NCBI RefSeq assembly: GCF_019695415.1
Contig: NZ_JAIFKJ010000159.1
Location: forward strand, 1,030 to 14,054
Reading direction: 5' to 3'
From: Thiohalocapsa sp.
GTDB taxonomy: Bacteria; Pseudomonadota; Gammaproteobacteria; Chromatiales; Chromatiaceae
DNA length: 13,025 nucleotides
In this document: piece by piece, positions 1-6,315 of the stretch
Layout of the letters: every line of letters starts with the position of its first letter
Numbering within the stretch: the stretch's first letter is position 1
Made by a program: the position numbers and the translations under genes
Notes under the pieces: model-generated
Seen by the model: the letters and a program-made list of their open reading frames with translations, nothing else
Told to the model about the DNA's origin: nothing
Database searches by the model: none

Positions 1-667
1 TCGGTGAACGGTTTTGGGCCCGCCCCCCGGGCCGGCGCCTGTGGTCCCGCCCGCAGTCGGCTCCCCATCCCGACGGGCCCGCGGATCGCGGCCGCCGCAA
101 CGCATGCTGCGTCGGTGGTTGGCGGCCAGGCGAGCGGCGGGCACGCGCCTATGTTCAATTCGTGCGCCCGGCTGGAGGGGCCGGGCGCCGGTTCGGACGC
201 CGAGGCTGACGGCGTCCGCGAAATCTCTTTTGCCGGCGGATGGCTGCCCGGATCGACCGGTCCCGTTCGCGGCGACGTCTGCGCGCTGCAAGGCGTCGAT
301 AGCGGGCCGCTGGGCCGAGCCCCAGGCTTCGAGCACCGGCGCTGCGCCGGACGGCTGCGTGCCAGGGCTTGCTCCCAGCGCATCGGTCACAGCGTCTCAG
401 CGCTTAGGTCTCAGCGCTTAGGTCTCAGCTCTGGGTCGGTGTACCATGGGGTACCAAGCCGGATCTGCCGCCCAAGCCGCGGTGGCCGTGGCTTTCGCGC
501 CGCCCCGAGGCCCTGAAGTCATGTACGGGCCATGGGTTCATGCCGGCAACGGTTGGCCGCCGCCGACACGGCGCCGCCGGGACCTTACCCAGGCGAAGTC
601 GCAGCCGCCCTTGACCGGCGGGCTGGCATAAGTTCCTAAGGTTAGCAAGGTTTCCGAGGGTCAGCAA
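1..667. other. Long gene-free region, probable leader between a leftward rne and rluC
   Basis: No reading frame here encodes a recognisable protein. The open frames on both strands are low-complexity Arg/Ala/Pro/Gly strings typical of high-GC non-coding DNA. In gammaproteobacteria rluC commonly lies divergent from rne (RNase E), whose mRNA has a long autoregulatory leader, so the left part may be an rne leader read leftwards. No RNase E N-terminus is visible on the minus strand, so its start would lie beyond the left edge. Visible structure includes a 6-bp stem with a C5 loop (17-22/28-33), a 14-bp tandem repeat (395-430), a 5-bp stem with loop ATGG (441-454), and an AT-richer pocket at about 626-655 where promoters would be expected. 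TTGACC at 611-616 resembles a -35 box, but no good -10 follows it. The rne assignment is inference. Confidence 0.5.
395..430. repeat. 14-bp tandem repeat, about 2.6 copies
   Basis: The unit TCTCAGCGCTTAGG occurs exactly at 395-408 and 409-422, followed by a partial copy (TCTCAGCT, last base mismatched) at 423-430. Each full unit contains the 6-bp palindrome AGCGCT, so these palindromic cores are 14 bp apart. It lies in the gene-free region upstream of rluC. It could be a slippage product or a pair of protein-binding sites, and the sequence does not decide between them. Confidence 0.85.
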
Positions 668-1663
668 TTGACCGATCCCAGTCCCGGGCGAGCGCAGGCG
701 CGGTTGCCGGACAGCCCGCCCAGCGTTCGCCATGTGCGCGTGGCTGCGGGGGCCGCAGGCCAGCGCGTGGACAACTTTCTGCTCACGCAGCTCAAGGGTG
801 TGCCGCGCTCGCTCGTCTATCGGCTCCTGCGCCGCGGCGAAGTCCGCGTAAACAAAGGGCGGGCAAAGCCGCACCAGCGCCTTCGGGCTGGCGACGACGT
901 GCGCATTCCGCCGGTGCGCACGGCGCCGAGGTCACCCGAGGCCAGGCCGCCCGCAGGGCTGACCGCTTCGCTCACCGCGCGCATTCTCTTCGAAGACGAC
1001 CGGCTGCTGGTACTCGACAAACCCGCCGGCGTGGCGGTGCATGGCGGCAGCGGCATAGGCCACGGTGTCATCGAGGCCATGCGCGCCGCGCGGCCGAGGC
1101 AGGATCTGGAGCTTGTGCACCGGTTGGACCGCGAGACATCCGGCTGTCTGCTCATCGCCAAGCGGCGCAGCGCGCTCAGGTTCCTGCATGCGCAGCTGCG
1201 TGACGGCGCCGTGGACAAACGCTACCAGGCATTGCTGCTCGGTACCCTCGCCCGGCGCGAGCAGCGGGTGGATCTGCCGCTTGCTAAGAACCAGCTCCAG
1301 GGCGGCGAGCGCATGGTGCAGGTGGACGTGCACGCGGGCAAGCCGGCGCTTACCGTCTTCCGGCGGGTTGCGGCCTACGGCGGTTTAACGCTCGTGGACG
1401 TGGAGCTACACACAGGCCGTACGCATCAGATCCGCGTGCATGCGGCGGCCATCGGCGCGCCGGTGGCGGGAGACGACAAATACGGCCGCTCCGAGCATCG
1501 GGCAACGGCCCGAGAGCTGGGTCTTACGCGACTCTTCCTGCACGCGGCGGCGTTGCGCTTTCGCCCGCAGGAGGACGCGGCGCCCATCACAGTCACCGCA
1601 CCGCTGCCTGCGGAGCTGGCGGCGGTCATTCAACGCGCAGAGGAGCGCGCCCATGCGTTATGA
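668..1663 (+). CDS. rluC: 23S rRNA pseudouridine synthase RluC
   Basis: RluC isomerises uridines 955, 2504 and 2580 (E. coli numbering) of 23S rRNA to pseudouridine in the cytoplasm. The 331-residue product matches E. coli RluC from memory along its length (319 aa there). An N-terminal S4 RNA-binding domain (about 25-90) includes GQRVDNFLLTQLKGVPRSL and GEVRVNKGRAKP. The catalytic domain contains HRLDRETSG (151-159) with the presumed catalytic Asp154, and RTHQIRVH (251-258). No key residue is missing. The start is TTG at 668, preceded by GAGGG at 656-660. The next in-frame candidate is GTG at 734, which would still keep the S4 domain, so the first 22 residues are less certain. It overlaps the next gene by 11 bp and leads a three-gene operon. 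Confidence 0.95.
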   Translation: MTDPSPGRAQARLPDSPPSVRHVRVAAGAAGQRVDNFLLTQLKGVPRSLVYRLLRRGEVRVNKGRAKPHQRLRAGDDVRIPPVRTAPRSPEARPPAGLTASLTARILFEDDRLLVLDKPAGVAVHGGSGIGHGVIEAMRAARPRQDLELVHRLDRETSGCLLIAKRRSALRFLHAQLRDGAVDKRYQALLLGTLARREQRVDLPLAKNQLQGGERMVQVDVHAGKPALTVFRRVAAYGGLTLVDVELHTGRTHQIRVHAAAIGAPVAGDDKYGRSEHRATARELGLTRLFLHAAALRFRPQEDAAPITVTAPLPAELAAVIQRAEERAHAL

Positions 1664-2336
1664 GCTCTTGGTCTTCGACTGGGACGGTACCTTGATGGAC
1701 TCGGCGGCGCGCATTGTCGCGAGCATGCGGGCCGCGTTTCAGGAGCTGGGCCTGGCCCCGCCCGCGCCGGCCGCCGCCCGCAACGTCATTGGTCTCGGTC
1801 TCTCCCATGCCGTGGCGCAGCTGGCACCGGATGCCGATGAGGCCATGCTGGCCCGGCTTATCGCGCGTTACCGCGCCCATTACCTGGAGCTGGACGACAC
1901 GCCGACGCCGCTCTTTGCGGGCGCCGCAGACGTGGTGGCTGGGCTGCGGGCGCAGGGCTACCTGCTGGCAGTGGCCACCGGCAAGAGCCGCATCGGCTTG
2001 GACCGGGCGCTCGGCGAGAGCGGCCTCGTCGCACACTTCCACGCCACGCGCTCAGCGGACGAGACCTTCTCCAAGCCGCATCCGCAGATGCTCTTGGAAC
2101 TGCTGGACGAGCTGGGCGTCCATGCCTCGCGTGCGCTGATGATCGGCGACACGGAATACGATCTGCTGACGGCCAGGAACGCCGGCGTGGACGCGCTCGC
2201 CGTCTGCTACGGCGCGCATGCACCAGAGCGGCTCCTCGCACTGGAGCCGCTCGCCTGTCTGTCGGCTATCGACGCGCTGCCGGGCTGGCTTGCCGCTGCC
2301 GCCGGCGCTCACACAATCCACGACGAGACGCCATGA
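1653..2336 (+). CDS. HAD-superfamily hydrolase, Gph-like subfamily IA phosphatase
   Basis: This 227-residue cytoplasmic protein is a haloacid dehalogenase-fold phosphatase resembling phosphoglycolate phosphatase and beta-phosphoglucomutase-type enzymes. Visible motifs are: I, FDWDGTLMDS, with nucleophile Asp9 and acid/base Asp11; II, VATGK with Thr109; III, FSKPHP with Lys141; IV, MIGDTEYD with Asp166 and Asp170. A helical cap (about 15-85) between motifs I and II makes it a C1-cap subfamily IA member. ATG at 1653 is preferred over upstream in-frame starts because it directly precedes the HAD fold and follows AGAGGAG at 1639-1645. It overlaps rluC by 11 bp and sppA by 4 bp (ATGA), so translation is probably coupled. 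An HAD gene also sits between rluC and an S49 peptidase in pseudomonads (recalled, not checked). The physiological substrate is unknown. Confidence 0.9.
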   Translation: MRYELLVFDWDGTLMDSAARIVASMRAAFQELGLAPPAPAAARNVIGLGLSHAVAQLAPDADEAMLARLIARYRAHYLELDDTPTPLFAGAADVVAGLRAQGYLLAVATGKSRIGLDRALGESGLVAHFHATRSADETFSKPHPQMLLELLDELGVHASRALMIGDTEYDLLTARNAGVDALAVCYGAHAPERLLALEPLACLSAIDALPGWLAAAAGAHTIHDETP

Positions 2337-3355
2337 AGCTCGACTTTCTCAAGTTCTGGAAACACCGCGACCCGAGCCGCGACGAGTCCATGCCGGCGCC
2401 CGACGACCCGGAGTGGGAACGGGCGCTCATCAACCGCATGGCCGCGGAGTTCCTGCGCGAGCAGCGCCGCTCGCGGCGCTGGGGCGTCATTTTCCGCATG
2501 GGCATCCTGGCCTATTTGCTGCTGCTGGTGGCCACCTACTATGCCGACGGCTTCGGCGAGTCGCTGACTGCCGGCATGGAGCACACGGCGCTGATCGAGG
2601 TGAACGGGCTCATCGCCCCGGAGACCGACGCGAGTGCGGACCGCATCATCACCGCCCTGCGCAAGGCCTTCGAGGCGGATCACGCGAAGGCCGTCATTCT
2701 GCGCATCAACAGCCCCGGGGGCAGCCCGGTGCAGGCAGGGTACGTCTTTGACGAGATCCGGCGTCTGCGCGAAGAGCATCCGGACAAAAAGGTCTATGCT
2801 GTCGGCGTGGACGCCTGCGCCTCCGGTGCCTACTACATCGCAGCCGCCGCGGATGAGATCTACGTGGACAAGGCCACGCTCATCGGCTCCATCGGGGTAC
2901 GCCTGGACAGCTTCGGCTTCCAGCAGGCAATGGAAGAGCTCGGCATTCAGCGCCGGCTGCTCACCGCCGGCGAGCACAAGGCCATCCTCGACCCCTTCTC
3001 GCCCCTGCCCGAGCAGGACCGGGCCTTCCTGCAAAGCCTGCTGGACAATATCCACGGCCAGTTCATCGAGGCCGTGAAGACCGGCCGCGGCGACAAGCTG
3101 ACGGGCGGTGACGAGCTCTTCAGCGGCCTATTCTGGACCGGGCAGGAGAGCGTCGACCTGGGCCTCAGCGACGGCATCGGCTCCAGCAGCTACGTCGCGC
3201 GCGAGCTGGTCGGCGCCGAGGAGATCGTCAAATACAGCACCGAGCGTACGCTGCTCGAGCGGCTGACAGAGCGCTTCGGCGCCGGACTGGCCCGCGGCCT
3301 GGTCGCGAGCGGGTTGGAGATCGGTACCGGGCAGGGGCTGCCGGCGCTGCGCTGA
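2333..3355 (+). CDS. sppA: Single-domain S49 signal peptide peptidase, membrane anchored
   Basis: This is a serine-lysine dyad protease of family S49, whose SppA members degrade cleaved signal peptides and other membrane-associated fragments. The 340-residue protein has a charged N-terminus (1-50), one hydrophobic segment (about 51-69, after RRSRRW) and then one S49 domain, so it should be a type II protein with its catalytic part in the periplasm. INSPGG (125-130) is the usual loop. Ser164 in ACASGAYY is the probable nucleophile and Lys216 in GEHKAIL the general base, 52 residues apart as in Bacillus half-length SppA. E. coli SppA is twice as long with tandem domains, so this is the half-length form. 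The start overlaps the HAD stop (ATGA), and I see no strong Shine-Dalgarno, consistent with coupling. It ends the operon. Confidence 0.92.
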   Translation: MKLDFLKFWKHRDPSRDESMPAPDDPEWERALINRMAAEFLREQRRSRRWGVIFRMGILAYLLLLVATYYADGFGESLTAGMEHTALIEVNGLIAPETDASADRIITALRKAFEADHAKAVILRINSPGGSPVQAGYVFDEIRRLREEHPDKKVYAVGVDACASGAYYIAAAADEIYVDKATLIGSIGVRLDSFGFQQAMEELGIQRRLLTAGEHKAILDPFSPLPEQDRAFLQSLLDNIHGQFIEAVKTGRGDKLTGGDELFSGLFWTGQESVDLGLSDGIGSSSYVARELVGAEEIVKYSTERTLLERLTERFGAGLARGLVASGLEIGTGQGLPALR

Positions 3356-3438
3356 GGGCGGGCAGCCTCTCGCGAGCCGATGCCGCAGGCCGATGAGTGA
3401 GCGGGGTCGTGGGTGCGAGATTTGTTTACTATTGGTCA

Positions 3439-3453
3439 GGGCGGAGGGCGGAG
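3439..3453. repeat. Short G-rich heptamer duplication
   Basis: The heptamer GGGCGGA is directly repeated (3439-3445, 3446-3452) in the gap between the convergent sppA and maf genes. It resembles the purine-rich heptamer array at 10494-10528 in style but not in exact sequence. It may be simple slippage. Confidence 0.5.
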
Positions 3454-3470
3454 TACCGGATGCCCACACC

Positions 3471-3509
3471 GCCGGCAGCAACTGCGCCTCTGCCCTTGGT
3501 CCTGCCGGC
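3471..3509. terminator. Inverted repeat between convergent sppA and maf, possible terminator
   Basis: GCCGGCAG (3471-3478) pairs perfectly with CTGCCGGC (3502-3509), giving an 8-bp stem with a 23-nt loop. It lies 116 bp past the sppA stop and 67 bp past the end of maf on the other strand. There is no T-run on either side and the loop is large, so it is only a weak candidate for a bidirectional terminator. Confidence 0.25.
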
Positions 3510-3575
3510 CGCTGGGATATGAGGTGGCCTCGAACAGGTAGCCGCATCTGCAAACGCCTTGGGCCGCAGAGTGGG

Positions 3576-4184
3576 CTAGTCTCTCGTCCCCAGCACCTCG
3601 ACACCCGCCGCGGCCAGCATGTCCACGAGGCGGATCAGCGGCAGCCCAATGAGCGCGTTGGGGTCCTCGCCCTCCAGACGGCGGAACAACGCGATGCCGA
3701 GCCCCTCCGATTTGAAGCTGCCGGCGCAGGCGAAGGGCTGCTCCCGGTCCACATAGTCGGCGATCTGGGCCGGTGTGAGGGTGCGGAAATGCACCTTGAA
3801 GGGCTCGCAGATGGTCTCGGCATGGCCAGTGCCGGCCCGCAGCAGGGAAAGACCTGTGTGGAAGACCACGGTGCGTCCGCTCACCCGTGTGAGCTGCTCG
3901 ACAGCCCGCTCGCGCGTGCCGGGCTTGCCCAGTATCTGCTCTGATCCCGCCCCGTCGAGCGCGGCGACTTGGTCCGAGCCGATAATGAGCGCTTCGGGGT
4001 AGGCTGCCGCGACGGCGCGTGCCTTGGCCTCGGCGAGGCGCACCACCAGCCGCTCGGCTCGCTCTCCGGGTGCGGGTGCCTCGTTCACGCTCGGTGACGC
4101 CGTCTCGAATGGGAGCCCCAGGCGCTCGAGCAGCGCGCGCCGGAAGGGTGACGTGGAGGCGAGAACGAGCTTGGGGATAGACAT
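3576..4184 (-). CDS. yceF: Maf-family m7GTP pyrophosphatase, YceF type
   Basis: Maf proteins hydrolyse modified nucleoside triphosphates to monophosphates, and the YceF branch prefers 7-methyl-GTP. The 202-residue product carries the family signatures: LASTSPFRR (8-16), GSDQV with Asp71, GKP with Lys87, and HFRTLTPAQIADYV. The stretch CAGSFKSEGLGIALFRRLEG (153-172) followed by DPNALIGLPLI closely matches E. coli YceF rather than the dTTP/UTP-type YhdE (comparison from memory). All expected residues appear present. ATG at 4184 gives the N-terminus MSIPKLVLAS expected of the family. Only a weak GAG-type Shine-Dalgarno precedes it. It lies 34 bp downstream of ycgN on the same strand, so the two are probably cotranscribed. 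Opposite orientation to the rluC operon is the usual arrangement for yceF. Confidence 0.93.
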   Translation of the reverse strand: MSIPKLVLASTSPFRRALLERLGLPFETASPSVNEAPAPGERAERLVVRLAEAKARAVAAAYPEALIIGSDQVAALDGAGSEQILGKPGTRERAVEQLTRVSGRTVVFHTGLSLLRAGTGHAETICEPFKVHFRTLTPAQIADYVDREQPFACAGSFKSEGLGIALFRRLEGEDPNALIGLPLIRLVDMLAAAGVEVLGTRD

Positions 4185-4218
4185 GGACGAGCTCAGTGGT
4201 GCAGCAATGGGGCGGCCG

Positions 4219-4674
4219 TCAGCGCACCCAGTCCACGAGGTGCATCAGGGGATCGTCCACGGTCTGCTCCGGCACGACACGGCCGCGGGCGCTGGCGCCG
4301 GCGCGGTGCACGGCCTCCGGGTCGCCGCAGATCAGATGGTGCCAATCCGGCAGGCCTCGCCCCTCGGCCAGCCGGCGGTATGCGCAGGTCTCCGGCAGCC
4401 AGCTCGAGTCGGCCAGGTGTGCCGGGGTCAGGGTGATGCAGTCCGCCACCCGCGCTGCGCGATGGGCGTAGTCCGTGCAGCGGCAGGCGTGGCAGTCGAG
4501 GAGTCGGCAGGCGACATTGGTGTAGTGAATGGCGCCGGTGTCCTCGTCCTCGTACTTCTCGAGACAGCACTTGCCGCAGCCGTCGCAGAGGGATTCCCAC
4601 TGGGCCGCGGACATCTCCGCGAGCCGCTTGGCCTCCCAAAAGGGGGTTGGGCAATCTTGCGTCGCATCGGGCAT
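4219..4674 (-). CDS. ycgN: YcgN/UPF0260 cysteine-rich protein (CxxCxxCC family)
   Basis: This 151-residue cytoplasmic protein belongs to UPF0260 and has no established biochemical role. Residues 26-37 read QWESLCDGCGKCC, the CxxCxxCC signature (Cys30, 33, 36, 37). More cysteines follow at 56, 61, 64, 66, 79 and 97, a pattern suggesting a metal or iron-sulfur site. WLPETCAYRRLAEGRGLPDWH and a final VDWVR match E. coli YcgN as I remember it (about 153 aa). I chose ATG 4674 rather than the upstream in-frame GTG at 4725. The N-terminus MPDATQDCPTPFWEAK then aligns with the family, and a good -10 (TATACT, 4730-4735 on this strand) would place transcription start at or past the GTG. No clear Shine-Dalgarno precedes the ATG. 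It is upstream of yceF and divergent from ogt. Confidence 0.9.
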   Translation of the reverse strand: MPDATQDCPTPFWEAKRLAEMSAAQWESLCDGCGKCCLEKYEDEDTGAIHYTNVACRLLDCHACRCTDYAHRAARVADCITLTPAHLADSSWLPETCAYRRLAEGRGLPDWHHLICGDPEAVHRAGASARGRVVPEQTVDDPLMHLVDWVR

Positions 4675-4707
4675 GGCTGGGGCTTCGGGCGCGCCGTGAG
4701 GTGGTGG

Positions 4708-4737
4708 CTGGCGGATCGGTATCACGCGCAGTATAAC
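4708..4737 (+). promoter_or_regulatory. Predicted promoter for ogt-xerD
   Basis: Read rightwards, CTGGCG (4708-4713, 3 of 6 matches to TTGACA) is followed after 18 bp by TATAAC (4732-4737, 5 of 6 to TATAAT). Transcription would start near 4744, about 26 nt before the ogt ATG and upstream of its Shine-Dalgarno at 4760-4765. The -35 box is weak. Confidence 0.4.
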
Positions 4738-4758
4738 GGGGGCTGTCGTTGGCGTCGC
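4730..4758 (-). promoter_or_regulatory. Predicted promoter for ycgN-yceF
   Basis: Read leftwards, GCGACG (4753-4758, 3 of 6 matches to TTGACA) is separated by 17 bp from TATACT (4730-4735, 5 of 6 to TATAAT). Transcription would begin near 4723, leaving a leader of about 49 nt before the ATG at 4674. The -10 shares four bases with the -10 proposed for ogt on the other strand. Confidence 0.45.
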
Positions 4759-4759
4759 T

Positions 4760-4765
4760 GGAGGT
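4760..4765 (+). promoter_or_regulatory. Shine-Dalgarno deciding the ogt start
   Basis: GGAGGT lies 4 nt before ATG 4770. It is the strongest ribosome-binding site in the window and favours ATG 4770 over the in-frame TTG at 4749, which lies upstream of this site and close to the predicted transcription start. Confidence 0.75.
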
Positions 4766-4769
4766 CACA

Positions 4770-5297
4770 ATGCCGCTCGATCGCAGCCGGGTACGGCCGG
4801 TGCACGGCGACTCGGACGCGCCGGCAGTCACGGTGCTCGATACGCCCGTGGGGCGTATCGCGCTGCATTGGCGCGGGTCGCCGCAGGTGGGTGCGCTGGA
4901 GCGCGTGGTGCTCGCAGCCGAGCAGGTGGATGCGCCGGCGGCGCCGGATTGGCTCGCAGCGCCCGTTGCGGCCTACTTCGATGATCCGTCCCGGCACATC
5001 GCCCTGCCGACCCGTTGCCGCGGCACGGACTTCCAGCGCCGGGTCTGGCAGGCCATCGCCGCCATACCGCCTGGCGCAACGCGCACCTATGGTGAGCTGG
5101 CGCAGGCGCTCGGCTCCGCCGCCCGGGCCGTCGGTGGCGCCTGCCGCGCCAATCCCTGCCCATTGGTGGTGCCCTGTCATCGGGTGGTCGCCCGCACCGG
5201 ACTCGGCGGCTTCGCCGGTGACCGCGACGGCCGACTGTTGGAGATCAAGCGCCGGCTGTTAGCGCATGAGGGGCATCCCGCCCGCCGCGCCCCATGA
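4770..5297 (+). CDS. ogt: Methylated-DNA-[protein]-cysteine S-methyltransferase
   Basis: This suicide enzyme moves alkyl groups from O6-alkylguanine (and O4-alkylthymine) in DNA to its own cysteine. The 175-residue protein has an N-terminal ribonuclease-H-like part (about 18-80), beginning TVLDTPVGRIALHWRG, and a C-terminal winged-helix catalytic domain. The latter shows FQRRVWQAIAAIPPGATRTYGELA (89-112), AARAVGGA with probable arginine finger Arg119, NPCPLVVPCHRVV with acceptor Cys136, and a final LLEIKRRLLAHE. All catalytic features are present. It is a stand-alone Ogt/AGT-type protein without an Ada regulatory domain, so classical Ada autoregulation is not expected from this gene. Its last four bases overlap the xerD start (ATGA), implying coupled translation. 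Confidence 0.95.
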   Translation: MPLDRSRVRPVHGDSDAPAVTVLDTPVGRIALHWRGSPQVGALERVVLAAEQVDAPAAPDWLAAPVAAYFDDPSRHIALPTRCRGTDFQRRVWQAIAAIPPGATRTYGELAQALGSAARAVGGACRANPCPLVVPCHRVVARTGLGGFAGDRDGRLLEIKRRLLAHEGHPARRAP

Positions 5298-6208
5298 AGG
5301 CCACGGACGACAGGGGCTTCGAGGTGGAGCTGGTGGAGTCCTTCACCGATGCGTTGTGGCTGGAGCGGGGCTTGAGCGACAACACCTTGGCCGCCTATCG
5401 CTCGGACCTCTCCGCCTTTTTGCGCTGGCTCGCTGCCGAGCGCGGGCGCGGTGCCTGCGAGGCCGAGCGCCTGGACGTGCTGGATTATCTCGCACTCCTT
5501 TCGCAGCAGGGCCGTAAGCCCAGGTCGACCGCCCGGCTGCTGTCGTGCCTGCGGCAGTTCTACGGCCATCTTCTGCGGGTGGGACGCATCGGTGAGGACC
5601 CGTCCGCCCGGGTGGAGGCGCCGCGGCTTGGCCGGCCCCTGCCCAAGACGCTGACCGAGGCCGAGGTGGAGCGGCTGCTGACGGCGCCGGACACCCAAGA
5701 TCCCCGCGGTCATCGCGATCGCACCATGCTGGAGGTGCTGTATGCCAGCGGGCTGCGGGTGAGCGAGCTGGTCACCCTGCGCCCGCAGGCGGTGAATCTG
5801 AACCAGGGTGTGGTGCGCATCAGTGGCAAGGGCGATAAGGAGCGGCTCGTGCCGTTGGGGGAGGAGGCGAGCCGCTGGCTTGCGGAGTTCGCGCGTGGCA
5901 GTCGAAGCGCCATCCTGGGCGGGCGGCGCAGCGAGTACCTGTTCCCCACGGCCCGCAGTGCCTGCATGACGCGCCAGGCCTTCTGGCAGCTCGTCAAGCG
6001 CTATGCGGTGGCGGCAGGCATCGTCAAGCCCTTGTCGCCGCACACGCTCCGGCACGCCTTCGCGACCCATCTGTTGAACCATGGCGCGGACCTGCGCGTG
6101 GTGCAGATGCTGCTCGGTCACAGCGATCTCTCCACCACGCAGATCTACACCCATGTGGCGCGCGAGCGGCTCAAACAGCTGCATGAGCGGCATCACCCGC
6201 GCGGGTGA
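5294..6208 (+). CDS. xerD: Site-specific tyrosine recombinase XerD
   Basis: XerD acts with XerC at the dif site near the replication terminus to resolve chromosome dimers under FtsK control. The 304-residue protein matches E. coli XerD (298 aa) from memory over its whole length. A SAM-like N-terminal core-binding domain (about 10-95, ALWLERGLSDNTLAAYRSDL) precedes the catalytic domain with the complete set Arg155 (SGLRVSEL), Lys179 (SGKGDKER), His250 and Arg253 (SPHTLRHAFATHL), His276 (LLGHSDLSTTQ) and nucleophile Tyr285 (IYTHV). The start overlaps the ogt stop, and I see no Shine-Dalgarno at the usual distance, consistent with coupling. Length and motifs mark the housekeeping enzyme rather than an integron or phage integrase. 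A 9-bp inverted repeat follows directly after the stop. Confidence 0.97.
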   Translation: MKATDDRGFEVELVESFTDALWLERGLSDNTLAAYRSDLSAFLRWLAAERGRGACEAERLDVLDYLALLSQQGRKPRSTARLLSCLRQFYGHLLRVGRIGEDPSARVEAPRLGRPLPKTLTEAEVERLLTAPDTQDPRGHRDRTMLEVLYASGLRVSELVTLRPQAVNLNQGVVRISGKGDKERLVPLGEEASRWLAEFARGSRSAILGGRRSEYLFPTARSACMTRQAFWQLVKRYAVAAGIVKPLSPHTLRHAFATHLLNHGADLRVVQMLLGHSDLSTTQIYTHVARERLKQLHERHHPRG

Positions 6209-6248
6209 GGCGCCGGGAATGACTTCAGCGGGCCACGCGCCCGGCGCC
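6209..6248 (+). terminator. Hairpin directly after xerD stop
   Basis: GGCGCCGGG (6209-6217) pairs perfectly with CCCGGCGCC (6240-6248), a GC-rich 9-bp stem with a 22-nt loop that begins at the base after the TGA. No T-run follows, so it is not a classical intrinsic terminator. It may protect the 3' end or weaken read-through into yajQ. Confidence 0.35.
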
Positions 6249-6262
6249 GCGGGCAACGCAGG

Positions 6263-6291
6263 TGGACCTTTGGCGGCCTTTACACTATCGT
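6263..6291 (+). promoter_or_regulatory. Predicted promoter for yajQ
   Basis: TGGACC (6263-6268, 4 of 6 matches to TTGACA) and TATCGT (6286-6291, 4 of 6 to TATAAT) are separated by exactly 17 bp. Transcription would start near 6298, about 86 nt before the yajQ ATG. The match is moderate. Its position after the xerD hairpin and before a long gap supports it. Confidence 0.35.
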
Positions 6292-6303
6292 GGGCGATTT
6301 GGC

Positions 6304-6315
6304 CGGGTCGACCCG
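6304..6315. promoter_or_regulatory. 12-bp perfect palindrome, candidate operator
   Basis: CGGGTCGACCCG is a perfect palindrome just downstream of the predicted yajQ transcription start. That position would suit a repressor site or a small leader hairpin. Palindromes of this length occur by chance in GC-rich DNA, so the role is speculative. Confidence 0.3.

Noticed and set aside
395..430. Possible CRISPR array
   Set aside because: The repeat units are contiguous, 14 bp long, without spacers and without cas genes.
4..516. Open frames of 135-170 codons on the plus strand at the left end
   Set aside because: Low-complexity Arg/Pro/Ala/Gly composition, no recognisable domain, overlapping alternative frames of equal quality. 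Typical of stop-poor GC-rich non-coding DNA.
425..874. Minus-strand frame of 149 codons over the rluC start
   Set aside because: It runs antisense into the well-supported S4 domain of RluC and has no recognisable motif.
1440..1652. Upstream extension of the HAD protein
   Set aside because: This part lies within rluC in another frame and adds an Arg-rich tail unlike any HAD protein. ATG 1653 has a good Shine-Dalgarno and begins at the fold.
4675..4725. GTG start at 4725 for ycgN
   Set aside because: It lies 4 bp from the predicted -10 box, so it would be at or before the transcription start. The extra 17 residues are not expected in the family.
4749..4769. TTG start at 4749 for ogt
   Set aside because: A strong GGAGGT sits between it and ATG 4770, so the ATG is favoured.
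5294..6208. Possible mobile-element integrase
   Set aside because: Length, motifs and full-length resemblance to E. coli XerD mark the housekeeping recombinase. No att sites, cargo or other mobile genes are present.
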